A stretch of DNA of 5,327 nt, from the NCBI GenBank assembly GCA_018725425.1, contig QLUL01000094.1:1-5327 (forward strand), read 5' to 3'. This document shows, one piece after another, positions 1 to 5,211 of the stretch (the first letter of the stretch is position 1; each line of letters starts with the position of its first letter). Below the pieces are notes generated by a model. That model saw only the letters and a program-made list of their open reading frames with translations, was not told the DNA's origin and did no database searches. A program made the translations under genes and the position numbers. The stretch comes from Chloroflexota bacterium (GTDB lineage Bacteria; Chloroflexota; Dehalococcoidia; SZUA-161; SpSt-899).

Positions 1-1041
1 TCAGCCCATCCGGACCGGCCGCAGGTTCAGCGAGTCGGCGAAATGGCAGGTCGCGAAGTGCTCCCCGCCCACGGTCCGATAGTCCGGGGTCTCCGTCTTA
101 CAGACCTCTTTAGCGTAACGGCAGCGCGGGTGGAAGTAGCAGCCGGAGGGTGGATTCACCGGGCTGGGGACATCCCCCTCGAGGATGATTCGCTCCACGT
201 TGTAGTCGGGGTCGGGAACGGGCACCGCGGACATCAGCGCCTCGGTGTAGGGGTGCTTTGGGTTGTCAAATATATCCTCGGTCTTGGCCAACTCCACTAT
301 CCTTCCGAGGTACATCACCGCCACTCGGTCACTGATATGCTTGACCACGGAGAGATTATGGGCGATGAACAGGTAAGTCAGACCAAACTCCTCCTGCAGG
401 TCCTCAAGGAGGTTCAACACCTGCGCCTGGATGGAGACATCGAGGGCGGAGATCGGCTCGTCAGCCACTATCAACTGCGGGTCAAGGGCGAGGGCACGTG
501 CAATCCCGATCCTCTGTCGCTGGCCGCCGGAAAACTCATGGGGATAGCGCTTCATGTGATCCTGCTTTAGCCCCACGGCATGCAGCAGTTGGCGGACGCG
601 GTCCTCCCGCTCGCTCCCCCTGGCTACGCCATGCACCAGCAGCGGCTCCCCCACGATCGACCCCACGGTCATGCGTGGGTTCAGGGAGGAGTATGGGTCC
701 TGGAAGATGATCTGCATATCGCGGCGCAGCGTCTTGAGCAGCTTCGGAGGGGCTGTGGTGACATCCACCTCCCGATACTGTTCGCCCGAGCGGGCAAGCC
801 TCTTGCTCCGAAAGATGACCTTGCCCTCGGTCGGCTCGATCAGGCGAAGGATTGTGCGGCCGATGGTAGTCTTCCCACAGCCGCTCTCCCCGACCAGCCC
901 CAAAATCTCCCTCTCCTTAATGTGCATGTCAACATCATCAACTGCCTTGACCTGGGCCACCACACGCCTCAGGATTCCCTTGCGCACGGGGAAGTACTTC
1001 TTGAGGTTCTTTACTTCGAGCAGGACGTTATCAGAAGACAA
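1..1041 (-). CDS. oppF: Oligopeptide/dipeptide ABC transporter ATP-binding protein, OppF/DppF type
   Basis: This is a complete 346-residue cytoplasmic ATPase subunit of a peptide importer. It would hydrolyse ATP with the OppD-type partner encoded directly upstream to drive peptide uptake through two permeases not present here. Visible motifs are Walker [10 protein letters not shown] (51-59), Q-loop Gln114, signature SGGQR (171-175), Walker B ending in ADE (193-195), D-loop SALD (198-201) and switch His228. The C-terminal oligopeptide-transporter (oligo_HPY-type) extension contains Cys301, Cys307, Cys314 and Cys332, the pattern reported to bind an iron-sulfur cluster in a DppD homologue. The start is TTG at 1041, chosen because a perfect AGGAGGTG lies just upstream; an ATG seven bases upstream is out of frame and closes after a few codons. 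It starts 17 bases after the oppD stop, so the two are co-transcribed. Length is normal for the family. Opp versus Dpp specificity cannot be told from the ATPase. Confidence 0.96.
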   Translation of the reverse strand: MSSDNVLLEVKNLKKYFPVRKGILRRVVAQVKAVDDVDMHIKEREILGLVGESGCGKTTIGRTILRLIEPTEGKVIFRSKRLARSGEQYREVDVTTAPPKLLKTLRRDMQIIFQDPYSSLNPRMTVGSIVGEPLLVHGVARGSEREDRVRQLLHAVGLKQDHMKRYPHEFSGGQRQRIGIARALALDPQLIVADEPISALDVSIQAQVLNLLEDLQEEFGLTYLFIAHNLSVVKHISDRVAVMYLGRIVELAKTEDIFDNPKHPYTEALMSAVPVPDPDYNVERIILEGDVPSPVNPPSGCYFHPRCRYAKEVCKTETPDYRTVGGEHFATCHFADSLNLRPVRMG

Positions 1042-1048
1042 GCTCCAT

Positions 1049-1056
1049 CACCTCCT
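1049..1056 (-). promoter_or_regulatory. Ribosome binding site of oppF, deciding a TTG start
   Basis: On the minus strand this reads AGGAGGTG, fully complementary to the 3' end of 16S rRNA. It ends 7 bases before the TTG at 1041 and supports that rare start codon over other candidates. Confidence 0.85.
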
Positions 1057-1058
1057 CA

Positions 1059-2042
1059 TTATTCGTACAGCCAGCAGGCGGCTCGGTGGCCAGGGACAAC
1101 TTCCTTGAGTGGGGGAATCTCCCTGATGCAGATCACCATTGCGTGTGGACACCGCGGCTCGAACACGCAGCCCCCCGGCACCTCAAACGGGTCGGGGACG
1201 ACCCCCTTGATGGGAACAAGGCGATGTCTCCTGGTGGCAAGCGAGGGGATCGAGTTCATCAACCCCTGAGTGTACGGGTGTTTGGTGTGATGAAAGACGT
1301 TCCCCACGCTCGATCCTTCAACGATCTTGCCCAGGTACATGACCACCACGTCATCGGCCATATTGGCGATGACCCCCAGATCGTGCGTGATCAGCATCAT
1401 CGCCATCTTGAACTCATCCTGCAGGTCGCGTATCAGTTTTAATACCTGAGCTTCGATGGTCACATCGAGTGCCGTGGTCGGCTCGTCGGCGATCAAGAGA
1501 GCGGGCTTACAGGAGAGGGCCATGGCGATCATGGCGCGCTGCCGCATTCCTCCAGAGAGCTGGTGGGGATACTCATCCACGCGTTGTTCCGGAACCGGAA
1601 TCCCCACCGTCTGCAGCAGCTTGATCGCCCTCACACGTGCCTCCTTTTTCCCCACCTTCTGGTGGAGGATGATCGCCTCCATGATCTGGTTCCCGATGGT
1701 ATAGACCGGGTTCAGAGAGGTCATCGGCTCCTGGAAGATCATGGCGATCTGGCATCCACGGATCGAGCGGTACTGCTTCCCTTTGGGATTGAGTTTGGTC
1801 AGCTCGGTGACATTCCCGTTCCAGTGGTATAGGATCTCGCCAGCCTCGATCTTACCGGGCGGCATCTGCACAAGCCCCATGATCGAGAGCGCGGTCACCG
1901 ACTTTCCGCACCCGCTCTCACCGACCACCCCGAGAGTCTTCTCCGGTTCGATGGTGAAATCAACACCATCAACCGCCCGCACCACACCATCATCGGTGTA
2001 GAAATACGTCTTGAGGTCTCTCACCTCGATCAACGGTGCCAC
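1059..2042 (-). CDS. oppD: Oligopeptide/dipeptide ABC transporter ATP-binding protein, OppD/DppD type
   Basis: This complete 327-residue protein is the other ATPase subunit of the peptide importer and would form the cytoplasmic heterodimer with the OppF-type protein. Walker A GESGCGKSV lies at 41-49, Q-loop Gln104, signature SGGMR at 163-167, Walker B ending in ADE at 185-187, D-loop TALD at 190-193 and switch His220. SGGMRQR with ITHD is typical of OppD/DppD, whereas the neighbour has SGGQRQR with IAHN as in OppF. The C-terminal extension keeps Cys292, Cys298, Cys305 and Cys323, but the usual FHPRC is FEPRC. The start is GTG at 2042 with AGGAGG 7 bases upstream. It lies second in an operon, 61 bases after the M20 gene and 17 bases before oppF. 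That upstream gap contains paired palindromes that could tune its expression. Confidence 0.96.
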   Translation of the reverse strand: MAPLIEVRDLKTYFYTDDGVVRAVDGVDFTIEPEKTLGVVGESGCGKSVTALSIMGLVQMPPGKIEAGEILYHWNGNVTELTKLNPKGKQYRSIRGCQIAMIFQEPMTSLNPVYTIGNQIMEAIILHQKVGKKEARVRAIKLLQTVGIPVPEQRVDEYPHQLSGGMRQRAMIAMALSCKPALLIADEPTTALDVTIEAQVLKLIRDLQDEFKMAMMLITHDLGVIANMADDVVVMYLGKIVEGSSVGNVFHHTKHPYTQGLMNSIPSLATRRHRLVPIKGVVPDPFEVPGGCVFEPRCPHAMVICIREIPPLKEVVPGHRAACWLYE

Positions 2043-2049
2043 AATATCC

Positions 2050-2055
2050 CCTCCT
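2050..2055 (-). promoter_or_regulatory. Ribosome binding site of oppD, deciding a GTG start
   Basis: On the minus strand this reads AGGAGG, 7 bases before the GTG at 2042. It confirms the non-ATG start and lies shortly downstream of the paired hairpins at 2069-2120 in the direction of transcription. Confidence 0.82.
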
Positions 2056-2068
2056 CGCTGTCGTAGCC

Positions 2069-2120
2069 GAGGTCGTCCCTGACCTCAAACATGCAGCTCT
2101 GGGTCAGAGACGACCCAGAG
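2069..2120. repeat. Paired palindromes, inverted relative to each other (REP/BIME-like)
   Basis: Two hairpins sit side by side between the M20 gene and oppD. The first has 9-bp perfect arms (2097-2105 with 2112-2120, 6-base loop) and spans the M20 stop codon. The second has 6-bp perfect arms (2069-2074 with 2081-2086, 6-base loop). The 14-base core GGTCAGAGACGACC on the plus strand (2102-2115) recurs as GGTCAGGGACGACC on the minus strand (2071-2084), 13 of 14 identical. The two units can therefore pair with each other as well as fold alone. Neither is followed by a T run, so a simple rho-independent terminator is unlikely. The layout recalls REP/BIME elements that stabilise upstream mRNA or separate expression levels inside operons. 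The role is inferred. Confidence 0.7.
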
Positions 2121-3240
2121 TACTTGATGCGTATAAATCAATAGCGGTCATGGCAAGTGCTTTTGCGCCGATAAGCAGCCCCTGGTGCCCTTTTTCAGAA
2201 CAAGCAGCCTCCGCAAACTCCCGTGAATGACTTGGAAGTTCCCCCTCGGTGATAGAGATATAAGGATGGATGACCGGCACAACATGGCTCACATCACCTA
2301 TATCGCTTGAGCCCATACCACCGTGTTCCGGCGGTCTATCAGGCTTTACACCTAATGCTAACAGGTTTGCCTTAAATGCCTCGACCAATGCGTGGTTCAG
2401 CTTGTGAGACCTATATCCCCTGCCCACCTCAAACTCTACTTTAGCCCCCTGGGCCAATGCCGCGCCTTTGGCACAATTTTTAACCTTTTCCAATACTTCC
2501 AGCAGGTAGTTTTCATCCAGTGCACGCACATAGAAATAGGCCTCGGCGTAGTCAGGCACGATATTGGGCTTCACTCCACCGTGAGTGATTATTCCATGGA
2601 TGCGCACATCTTCGGTGAGGTGCTGCCTTAAAGCGTTGATGTTGTTAAAGGCCTGGATGACTGCGTCCAGGGCGTTTATCCCCTTTTCCGGTTTGGCCGC
2701 GGCGTGCGCTAATTTACCCTTGAACTTCATCCTTATCTCTTTTATGGCTAACGAACCCTTCGAGACCAGGTTCTGATCTGAAGGATGAATCATCATCGCG
2801 GCATCTATGCCCTTGAAGGCACCTTGTTCGATCATGATTATCTTGCCGCCACCGCCTTCCTCAGCCGGTGTTCCCAACACTACCACAGTGCCTGGCAAAT
2901 TGAGCTTGCTCAATGCTATGGCTGCCCCTACGCTGCTGGCAGCAATTATGTTATGCCCACAGGCATGCCCGATCTCAGGGAGGGCATCGTATTCTGCCAG
3001 AAGGGCAACCTTAGGATGCTCTCTGGAGCCAGTAAAGGTTGCACGAAAAGCTGTCTCAAGTCCTGCTACCCCTCTTTCCACCTCAAAGCCATGCTCTGAA
3101 AGCACATCAGTTAACCAGGCACAAGCCTTATGCTCCTCAAACCCTAGCTCAGGATTTTTATGTATCCTATCGCTTAGCTCAATAATCTCATCCCTTAAAC
3201 CCTCAATCAGCTTGATAACCTCTTCTTTAAGCCTTTCCAT
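2104..3240 (-). CDS. M20-family amidohydrolase/peptidase (M20D, AbgB/ACY1L2-like)
   Basis: This complete 378-residue enzyme is a likely cytoplasmic metal-dependent hydrolase of a dipeptide or N-acyl amino acid amide bond. The N-terminal metal-binding domain shows RIHKNPELGFEE (25-36), then EYDALP (83-88) and GHACGHN (91-97), with Cys94 and His96 as likely metal ligands, the acidic pair Glu127-Glu128 in TPAEEGGGG, and His152. The dimerisation or lid domain follows with LAHAAAKP (177-184), a variant of the family G-x-x-x-H-A segment, and HGGVKPNIVPD (220-230). The catalytic domain resumes with GSSDIGDVSH (310-319) and a late SHSREF (337-342). PEIGHACGHN is characteristic of the ACY1L2/AbgB-like M20D group. 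The ATG at 3240 has AGGGG 7 bases upstream. It is the first gene of the M20-oppD-oppF operon, which implies that its substrate arrives through that importer. The exact substrate cannot be read from the sequence. The 5' end is AT-rich: 48 G+C in 3121-3240, about 40%. Confidence 0.93.
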   Translation of the reverse strand: MERLKEEVIKLIEGLRDEIIELSDRIHKNPELGFEEHKACAWLTDVLSEHGFEVERGVAGLETAFRATFTGSREHPKVALLAEYDALPEIGHACGHNIIAASSVGAAIALSKLNLPGTVVVLGTPAEEGGGGKIIMIEQGAFKGIDAAMMIHPSDQNLVSKGSLAIKEIRMKFKGKLAHAAAKPEKGINALDAVIQAFNNINALRQHLTEDVRIHGIITHGGVKPNIVPDYAEAYFYVRALDENYLLEVLEKVKNCAKGAALAQGAKVEFEVGRGYRSHKLNHALVEAFKANLLALGVKPDRPPEHGGMGSSDIGDVSHVVPVIHPYISITEGELPSHSREFAEAACSEKGHQGLLIGAKALAMTAIDLYASSTLGRL

Positions 3241-3251
3241 TTCAAAACCCC

Positions 3252-3272
3252 TGTGTTAGTTATTGCAACACA
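3252..3272. promoter_or_regulatory. Inverted repeat in the M20-operon leader (candidate operator or RNA hairpin)
   Basis: Perfect 6-bp arms TGTGTT (3252-3257) and AACACA (3267-3272) are separated by 9 bases. The element lies between the leftward start of transcription (about 3285) and the M20 ATG, and its end touches the AGGGG ribosome binding site (3248-3252). It could be a repressor site or a hairpin that affects ribosome access. A 6-bp repeat can arise by chance, so confidence is modest. Confidence 0.35.
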
Positions 3273-3301
3273 TTGTTCCCCCTTTCCATATATGCTACAA
3301 T
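3273..3301 (+). promoter_or_regulatory. Rightward sigma70-type extended -10 promoter for the TPR gene
   Basis: The -35 hexamer is TTGTTC (3273-3278), followed by a 17-base spacer and a -10 hexamer TACAAT (3296-3301). A TG one base upstream (3293-3294) makes an extended -10, TGCTACAAT. The expected start of transcription is near 3308, giving an approximately 97-base leader before the TPR start codon. It overlaps the leftward promoter almost completely. Confidence 0.6.
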
Positions 3302-3320
3302 ACCATAAGCCCGTTGTCAA
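3292..3320 (-). promoter_or_regulatory. Leftward sigma70-type promoter for the M20-oppD-oppF operon
   Basis: On the minus strand there is a perfect consensus -35 TTGACA (3315-3320), a 17-base spacer and a -10 TAGCAT (3292-3297, four of six matches). The predicted start of transcription is near 3285, about 45 bases before the M20 ATG. Its -10 shares bases with the rightward -10, so only one polymerase should bind at a time. Confidence 0.6.
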
Positions 3321-3322
3321 GA

Positions 3323-3357
3323 CTCACAGGGCAAGCATCGGCTTCAAGAGTTGTGAG
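3323..3357. repeat. Inverted repeat upstream of the M20 promoter and in the TPR leader
   Basis: Perfect arms CTCACA (3323-3328) and TGTGAG (3352-3357) enclose a smaller inverted repeat AAGC/GCTT (3333-3336 and 3341-3344). The element lies just upstream of the leftward -35 box and within the predicted 5' leader of the TPR transcript. It could therefore be a regulator site for the leftward operon or an RNA structure in the rightward one. The evidence is only the symmetry. Confidence 0.3.
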
Positions 3358-3390
3358 CATCAGCCACCGGAGAACGGCATCCCGACATGG

Positions 3391-3396
3391 AAGGAG
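3391..3396 (+). promoter_or_regulatory. Ribosome binding site deciding the TPR gene start
   Basis: AAGGAG ends 8 bases before the ATG at 3405. An earlier in-frame ATG at 3387 lies upstream of this site and has no well-placed site of its own, so 3405 is the better start. Confidence 0.8.
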
Positions 3397-3404
3397 AGGG
3401 TTCG

Positions 3405-3881
3405 ATGCCCATCCAGGAAGTGGAGACGCCTGAGGAGCAGGAGGCCGCTGTGCAGGAGGTGCTCCAGCGTGCTGAGGCACTGCGCAAGAAAAAAGCCTAC
3501 AGGGAGGGGATCGATCTCCTTGTTGAGGTGTTAAAGTACGGCGTCAACAGGGGGATGATCTACTATCGCCTGGGAAACCTCTACTTCGATGGAGGCGACC
3601 TCAGCCGGGCAGAGTACGCCTATAAGCGCGCCATCGAGGTCGATCCGCACCACGCCAACGCCCTGCATAATCTGGCGATCGTCTACAAACAGCAAAAGAA
3701 GGTCTCCCTCTACGTGAAGACCTACAAGGAGTCACAGCGCATGGTGCACCTTCATCCGCGGCAGAGCGCCAGACTCCCCGTGGAAGAAAAGTGCAAAGCC
3801 CATCTCGGCCTCAAGGTTCTCCTGTGGGGCCTTGCCGCTGGCGGCATCATCATCCTTATCCTGTTCCTCCTCTCAGATTGA
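3405..3881 (+). CDS. Small TPR-repeat protein with a C-terminal membrane anchor
   Basis: This 158-residue protein has three tetratricopeptide-like helical repeats and a tail anchor. The repeats fall at about 17-48, 50-83 (YYRLGNLYFDGGDLSRAEYA followed by an alanine-rich helix and a VDPHH turn, the best match) and 84-117 (ANALHNLAIVYKQQKK). A basic stretch with one Cys (130) precedes a hydrophobic segment at about 137-156, leaving only two residues after it. There is no N-terminal signal peptide, so the TPR domain should face the cytoplasm with the tail in the membrane. TPR domains bind partner proteins; the partner is unknown. It is transcribed alone to the right, divergent from the M20-opp operon and from an overlapping promoter, so the two may be oppositely regulated. 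I do not recognise a named family. The start at 3405 rather than 3387 rests on the ribosome binding site. Confidence 0.88.
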   Translation: MPIQEVETPEEQEAAVQEVLQRAEALRKKKAYREGIDLLVEVLKYGVNRGMIYYRLGNLYFDGGDLSRAEYAYKRAIEVDPHHANALHNLAIVYKQQKKVSLYVKTYKESQRMVHLHPRQSARLPVEEKCKAHLGLKVLLWGLAAGGIIILILFLLSD

Positions 3882-3944
3882 GGGTGACACAATCATCCTG
3901 CGTAATATTGGGCAACGTGATGAAACGCTGAGGCGGCCATAGGA

Positions 3945-3959
3945 GGTTGATTTTCAACC
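3945..3959. repeat. Hairpin over the toxin stop codon, between convergent genes
   Basis: Arms GGTTGA (3945-3950) and TCAACC (3954-3959) with a 3-base loop form a 6-bp stem that can extend by two pairs with one bulge. It lies where the rightward TPR gene and the leftward toxin gene converge and could slow transcription. No T run follows on either strand, so it is not a standard intrinsic terminator. The remainder of 3882-3953 shows no gene or other recognisable signal. Confidence 0.3.
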
Positions 3960-4358
3960 CTCGTAGCGCTCCAAGAATTCGGCTGGATTCAATACTGCCA
4001 CCCCCTTGGAAGCATGGGGAGGATAATGACGCTTATCCCCGGTGATAAGAGCATCAGCTCTACTGGCTAGCACAACCTCGAGGAAGGGTGCATCATCAGG
4101 GTCGGGAAGGCGCACTTTAAGGGGGCTTGCCGTGGTCAGAAATCCCTCTGCTTCCACTAACTCCAGGAAGGTATCTACTTGTTCCCTGGTGAAATGAAAC
4201 TTCTCTCGCAGCAGCACCTCACGGTATTCCAGGAGGATACGGACATCATATGCCAGTTGGAAGGCTCCACTGACTATGAGTCTGAGGACTGCTGCTGGCT
4301 TACCATAAGGTTTGAGAAGACCCGAAAGAAGGACATTGGTATTGAGCACGATTCTCAC
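3954..4358 (-). CDS. PIN-domain toxin of a toxin-antitoxin module (COG1569-like)
   Basis: This 134-residue PIN-fold protein belongs to a family that cuts RNA using clustered acidic residues and magnesium. The fold is visible from LNTNVLLSGLL (5-15), ILLEYREVLL (41-50), LPDPDDAPFLEVVLASRADA (84-103), LITGDKRHY (104-112) and a closing NPAEFLE. Likely active-site acids are Glu44, Asp88 or Asp89, and Asp108. Position 6, normally the first catalytic Asp (DTNV), is Asn here (codon AAT), so activity may be reduced or lost. The start is GTG at 4358, which overlaps the antitoxin TGA as GTGA. Only a weak ribosome binding site is visible, so translation is probably coupled to the antitoxin. The Phd-like gene directly upstream and the shared promoter make this a type II toxin-antitoxin pair. 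The target RNA is unknown. Confidence 0.88.
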   Translation of the reverse strand: MRIVLNTNVLLSGLLKPYGKPAAVLRLIVSGAFQLAYDVRILLEYREVLLREKFHFTREQVDTFLELVEAEGFLTTASPLKVRLPDPDDAPFLEVVLASRADALITGDKRHYPPHASKGVAVLNPAEFLERYEG

Positions 4359-4639
4359 TGCCTGCGACCCCGCACCACTTTAACTTCAGCCTCGATCTCT
4401 TCCTCAGATAGCTTATCGAGCCCAAGCTGAACCGAGGTTCGCTGCATCTCTTCCATGGCCAATATCGCTCGAGTACGCCGCAGTGTAGTGCAGGTTCTTT
4501 CCATGGTGTCCTCATTTATGCCGGTGAGCAAAGCGATTGGTTTGCCGTTGGAGGTGATGATAAGTTCCCTCTCCATCTCCAGGCGCTTCCAGATTTCGCC
4601 CGGTTTGAGCCGCAGGTCCCGAACGGTGACGAACTTCAT
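4355..4639 (-). CDS. Phd/YefM-family antitoxin
   Basis: This 94-residue antitoxin would bind and neutralise the PIN toxin and repress the shared promoter. The N-terminal Phd/YefM DNA-binding fold is seen in VTVRDLRLKPGEIWKRLE (4-21), followed by ELIITSNGKPIALLTGI (25-41), the typical NGKP turn. From about residue 45 the chain is charged and helical, ending in a DKLSEEEIEAEVK segment likely to wrap around the toxin. The reading frame is open upstream to 5029, but the true start is ATG 4639: it has AAGGGGG five bases upstream, lies after a good promoter and gives the normal family length. The stop overlaps the toxin GTG start by four bases, the classic coupled arrangement that makes antitoxin first. 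Confidence 0.92.
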   Translation of the reverse strand: MKFVTVRDLRLKPGEIWKRLEMERELIITSNGKPIALLTGINEDTMERTCTTLRRTRAILAMEEMQRTSVQLGLDKLSEEEIEAEVKVVRGRRQ

Positions 4640-4659
4640 CTTAGCCCCCTTATAAAGAT

Positions 4660-4670
4660 AGTTCCTAACT
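4660..4670. promoter_or_regulatory. Candidate antitoxin operator
   Basis: AGTTCCTAACT is an inverted repeat with 4-bp arms around a CCT centre, located just downstream of the predicted start of transcription and before the antitoxin start. On the minus strand TAGGAA and TAGGAC recur 9 bases apart here, and the palindrome GTATAC overlaps the -10. Phd/YefM proteins repress at short palindromes in such places, but the specific site is a guess. Confidence 0.3.
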
Positions 4671-4681
4671 GTCCTACAATA

Positions 4682-4710
4682 AGTATACAAGCCTGGCAGA
4701 AGTAAGGCAA
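4682..4710 (-). promoter_or_regulatory. Promoter of the toxin-antitoxin operon
   Basis: On the minus strand the -35 is TTGCCT (4705-4710, four of six matches), the spacer is 17 bases and the -10 is TATACT (4682-4687, five of six). The expected start of transcription is near 4675, about 36 bases before the antitoxin ATG. This promoter begins only 14 bases from the start of the open frame carrying the dppA remnant. Confidence 0.7.
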
Positions 4711-4723
4711 GTTTTTGTAAAGC

Positions 4724-4963
4724 GTGCTGGAGGATAGCTGGACGGGTATCGTCGTCGAGGTCTGTCTGACTGGGCTGCGTGTCGGCGAAACGGGGCTTCT
4801 TAATGCCGCCCTTGCCGGGGCATACGGCAGGCCGGTCGTGCTGGTCACCGGCAACAGGGCTGCAACCGAGGAGGGACGCACACTGCTGGGCAACATCGAG
4901 ACGGTAACCGTTAAGGATGGGGTAATGCGCACCGCTGCCCGGTGCTTTCCTCCCCAGAAGGCG
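4724..4963 (+). pseudogene. dppA: Remnant of a DppA-type M55 D-aminopeptidase
   Basis: This approximately 80-codon stretch resembles the middle of DppA, the zinc D-aminopeptidase that is the first gene of the Bacillus subtilis dpp operon. The match runs from VVEVCLTGLRVGETG through LLNAALAGAYGRPVVLVTGN, then LLGNIETVTVKDGV and AARCFPP. A full protein is roughly 270 residues; the N-terminal metal-binding part (about 115 residues) and the C-terminal third are absent. The Glu of RVGETG matches a family metal ligand, but the position of the conserved catalytic His (usually L-x-H-T) appears to be Asp in LEDSW. The family NG and GD motifs read TG and GN, and one extra Leu (CTTCTT) lies in GLLNAA. 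The frame is open from GTG 4724 to 5023 but has no ribosome binding site and a stop three bases before the GTG codon's preceding triplet (4718-4720). After about 4963 similarity fades into a G-rich tract. It is best read as a dead fragment. Confidence 0.75.
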
Positions 4964-4966
4964 ATA

Positions 4967-4989
4967 GGGAGCGAGGGGGCAAGAGGGGG
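4967..4989 (+). other. G-rich tract at the end of the dppA remnant
   Basis: Three G runs (4967-4969, 4975-4979 and 4985-4989) lie within a purine-dominated stretch ending just outside the stop codon of the small membrane gene on the other strand. The DppA-like similarity is lost about here. It may mark a recombination junction or a G-rich secondary structure, but only three runs of three or more G are present. Confidence 0.35.
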
Positions 4990-4995
4990 AGACGG

Positions 4996-5211
4996 TCAGT
5001 CCGTGTCCCGGCGTTTTGACTGAACACACCAGGCAATCCCGATAAACCCGACGAATAGGCCGATGATTGATGAAATAGCGGCCAGGAAATTCAGCAGAAG
5101 GGTAGATTCCAGCAGCCCGATGACCATAACAAAAGGCAGCGCCGCCCCGATAAGGAGTAACATGAATCCGATGATGGTAAGTCTTACCGAAGGTGTCTGC
5201 TTCATTTTCAT
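4996..5211 (-). CDS. Small two-helix membrane protein downstream of an Opp/Dpp ATPase
   Basis: This 71-residue protein has a short basic N-terminus (MKMKQTPSVR), a hydrophobic segment at about 11-33, a short ES-containing turn (35-36), a second hydrophobic segment at about 38-62 and a basic tail (QSKRRDTD). The charge pattern suggests that both ends face the cytoplasm. Its ATG directly follows the TGA of the upstream ATPase with no gap (TGAATG on the minus strand). No convincing ribosome binding site is visible, so translation probably depends on reinitiation after the ATPase. The position suggests an accessory role in, or passive co-expression with, a peptide transporter. I recognise no named family. 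The 3' end overlaps the open frame of the dppA remnant on the opposite strand. Confidence 0.75.
   Translation of the reverse strand: MKMKQTPSVRLTIIGFMLLLIGAALPFVMVIGLLESTLLLNFLAAISSIIGLFVGFIGIAWCVQSKRRDTD

Noticed and set aside
580..1269. Plus-strand open frame of 229 codons across the oppF/oppD junction
   Set aside because: It lies opposite two ATPase genes with complete motif sets, has no family-like content and is a by-product of GC-rich codon structure.
3387..3404. Earlier ATG for the TPR gene
   Set aside because: The ribosome binding site AAGGAG lies downstream of this ATG and is ideally placed for the ATG at 3405.
4636..4932. Minus-strand open frame of 98 codons
   Set aside because: It is antisense to the dppA-like stretch, has no ribosome binding site and low-complexity Ser/Pro content.
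4929..4945. GC-rich hairpin (GCACCG, 5-base loop, CGGTGC) followed by three T
   Set aside because: The T run is too short for an intrinsic terminator and the bases fall inside the DppA-like coding remnant, so the symmetry is probably incidental.
4967..4995. Possible three-layer G-quadruplex
   Set aside because: Only three runs of three or more G occur; the fourth run is GG, so a standard three-layer form is not supported.
4640..5029. N-terminal extension of the antitoxin frame to 5029
   Set aside because: The extra 130 residues resemble no protein, cross the antitoxin promoter and lie opposite the dppA remnant; the start at 4639 has a ribosome binding site and gives the family length.
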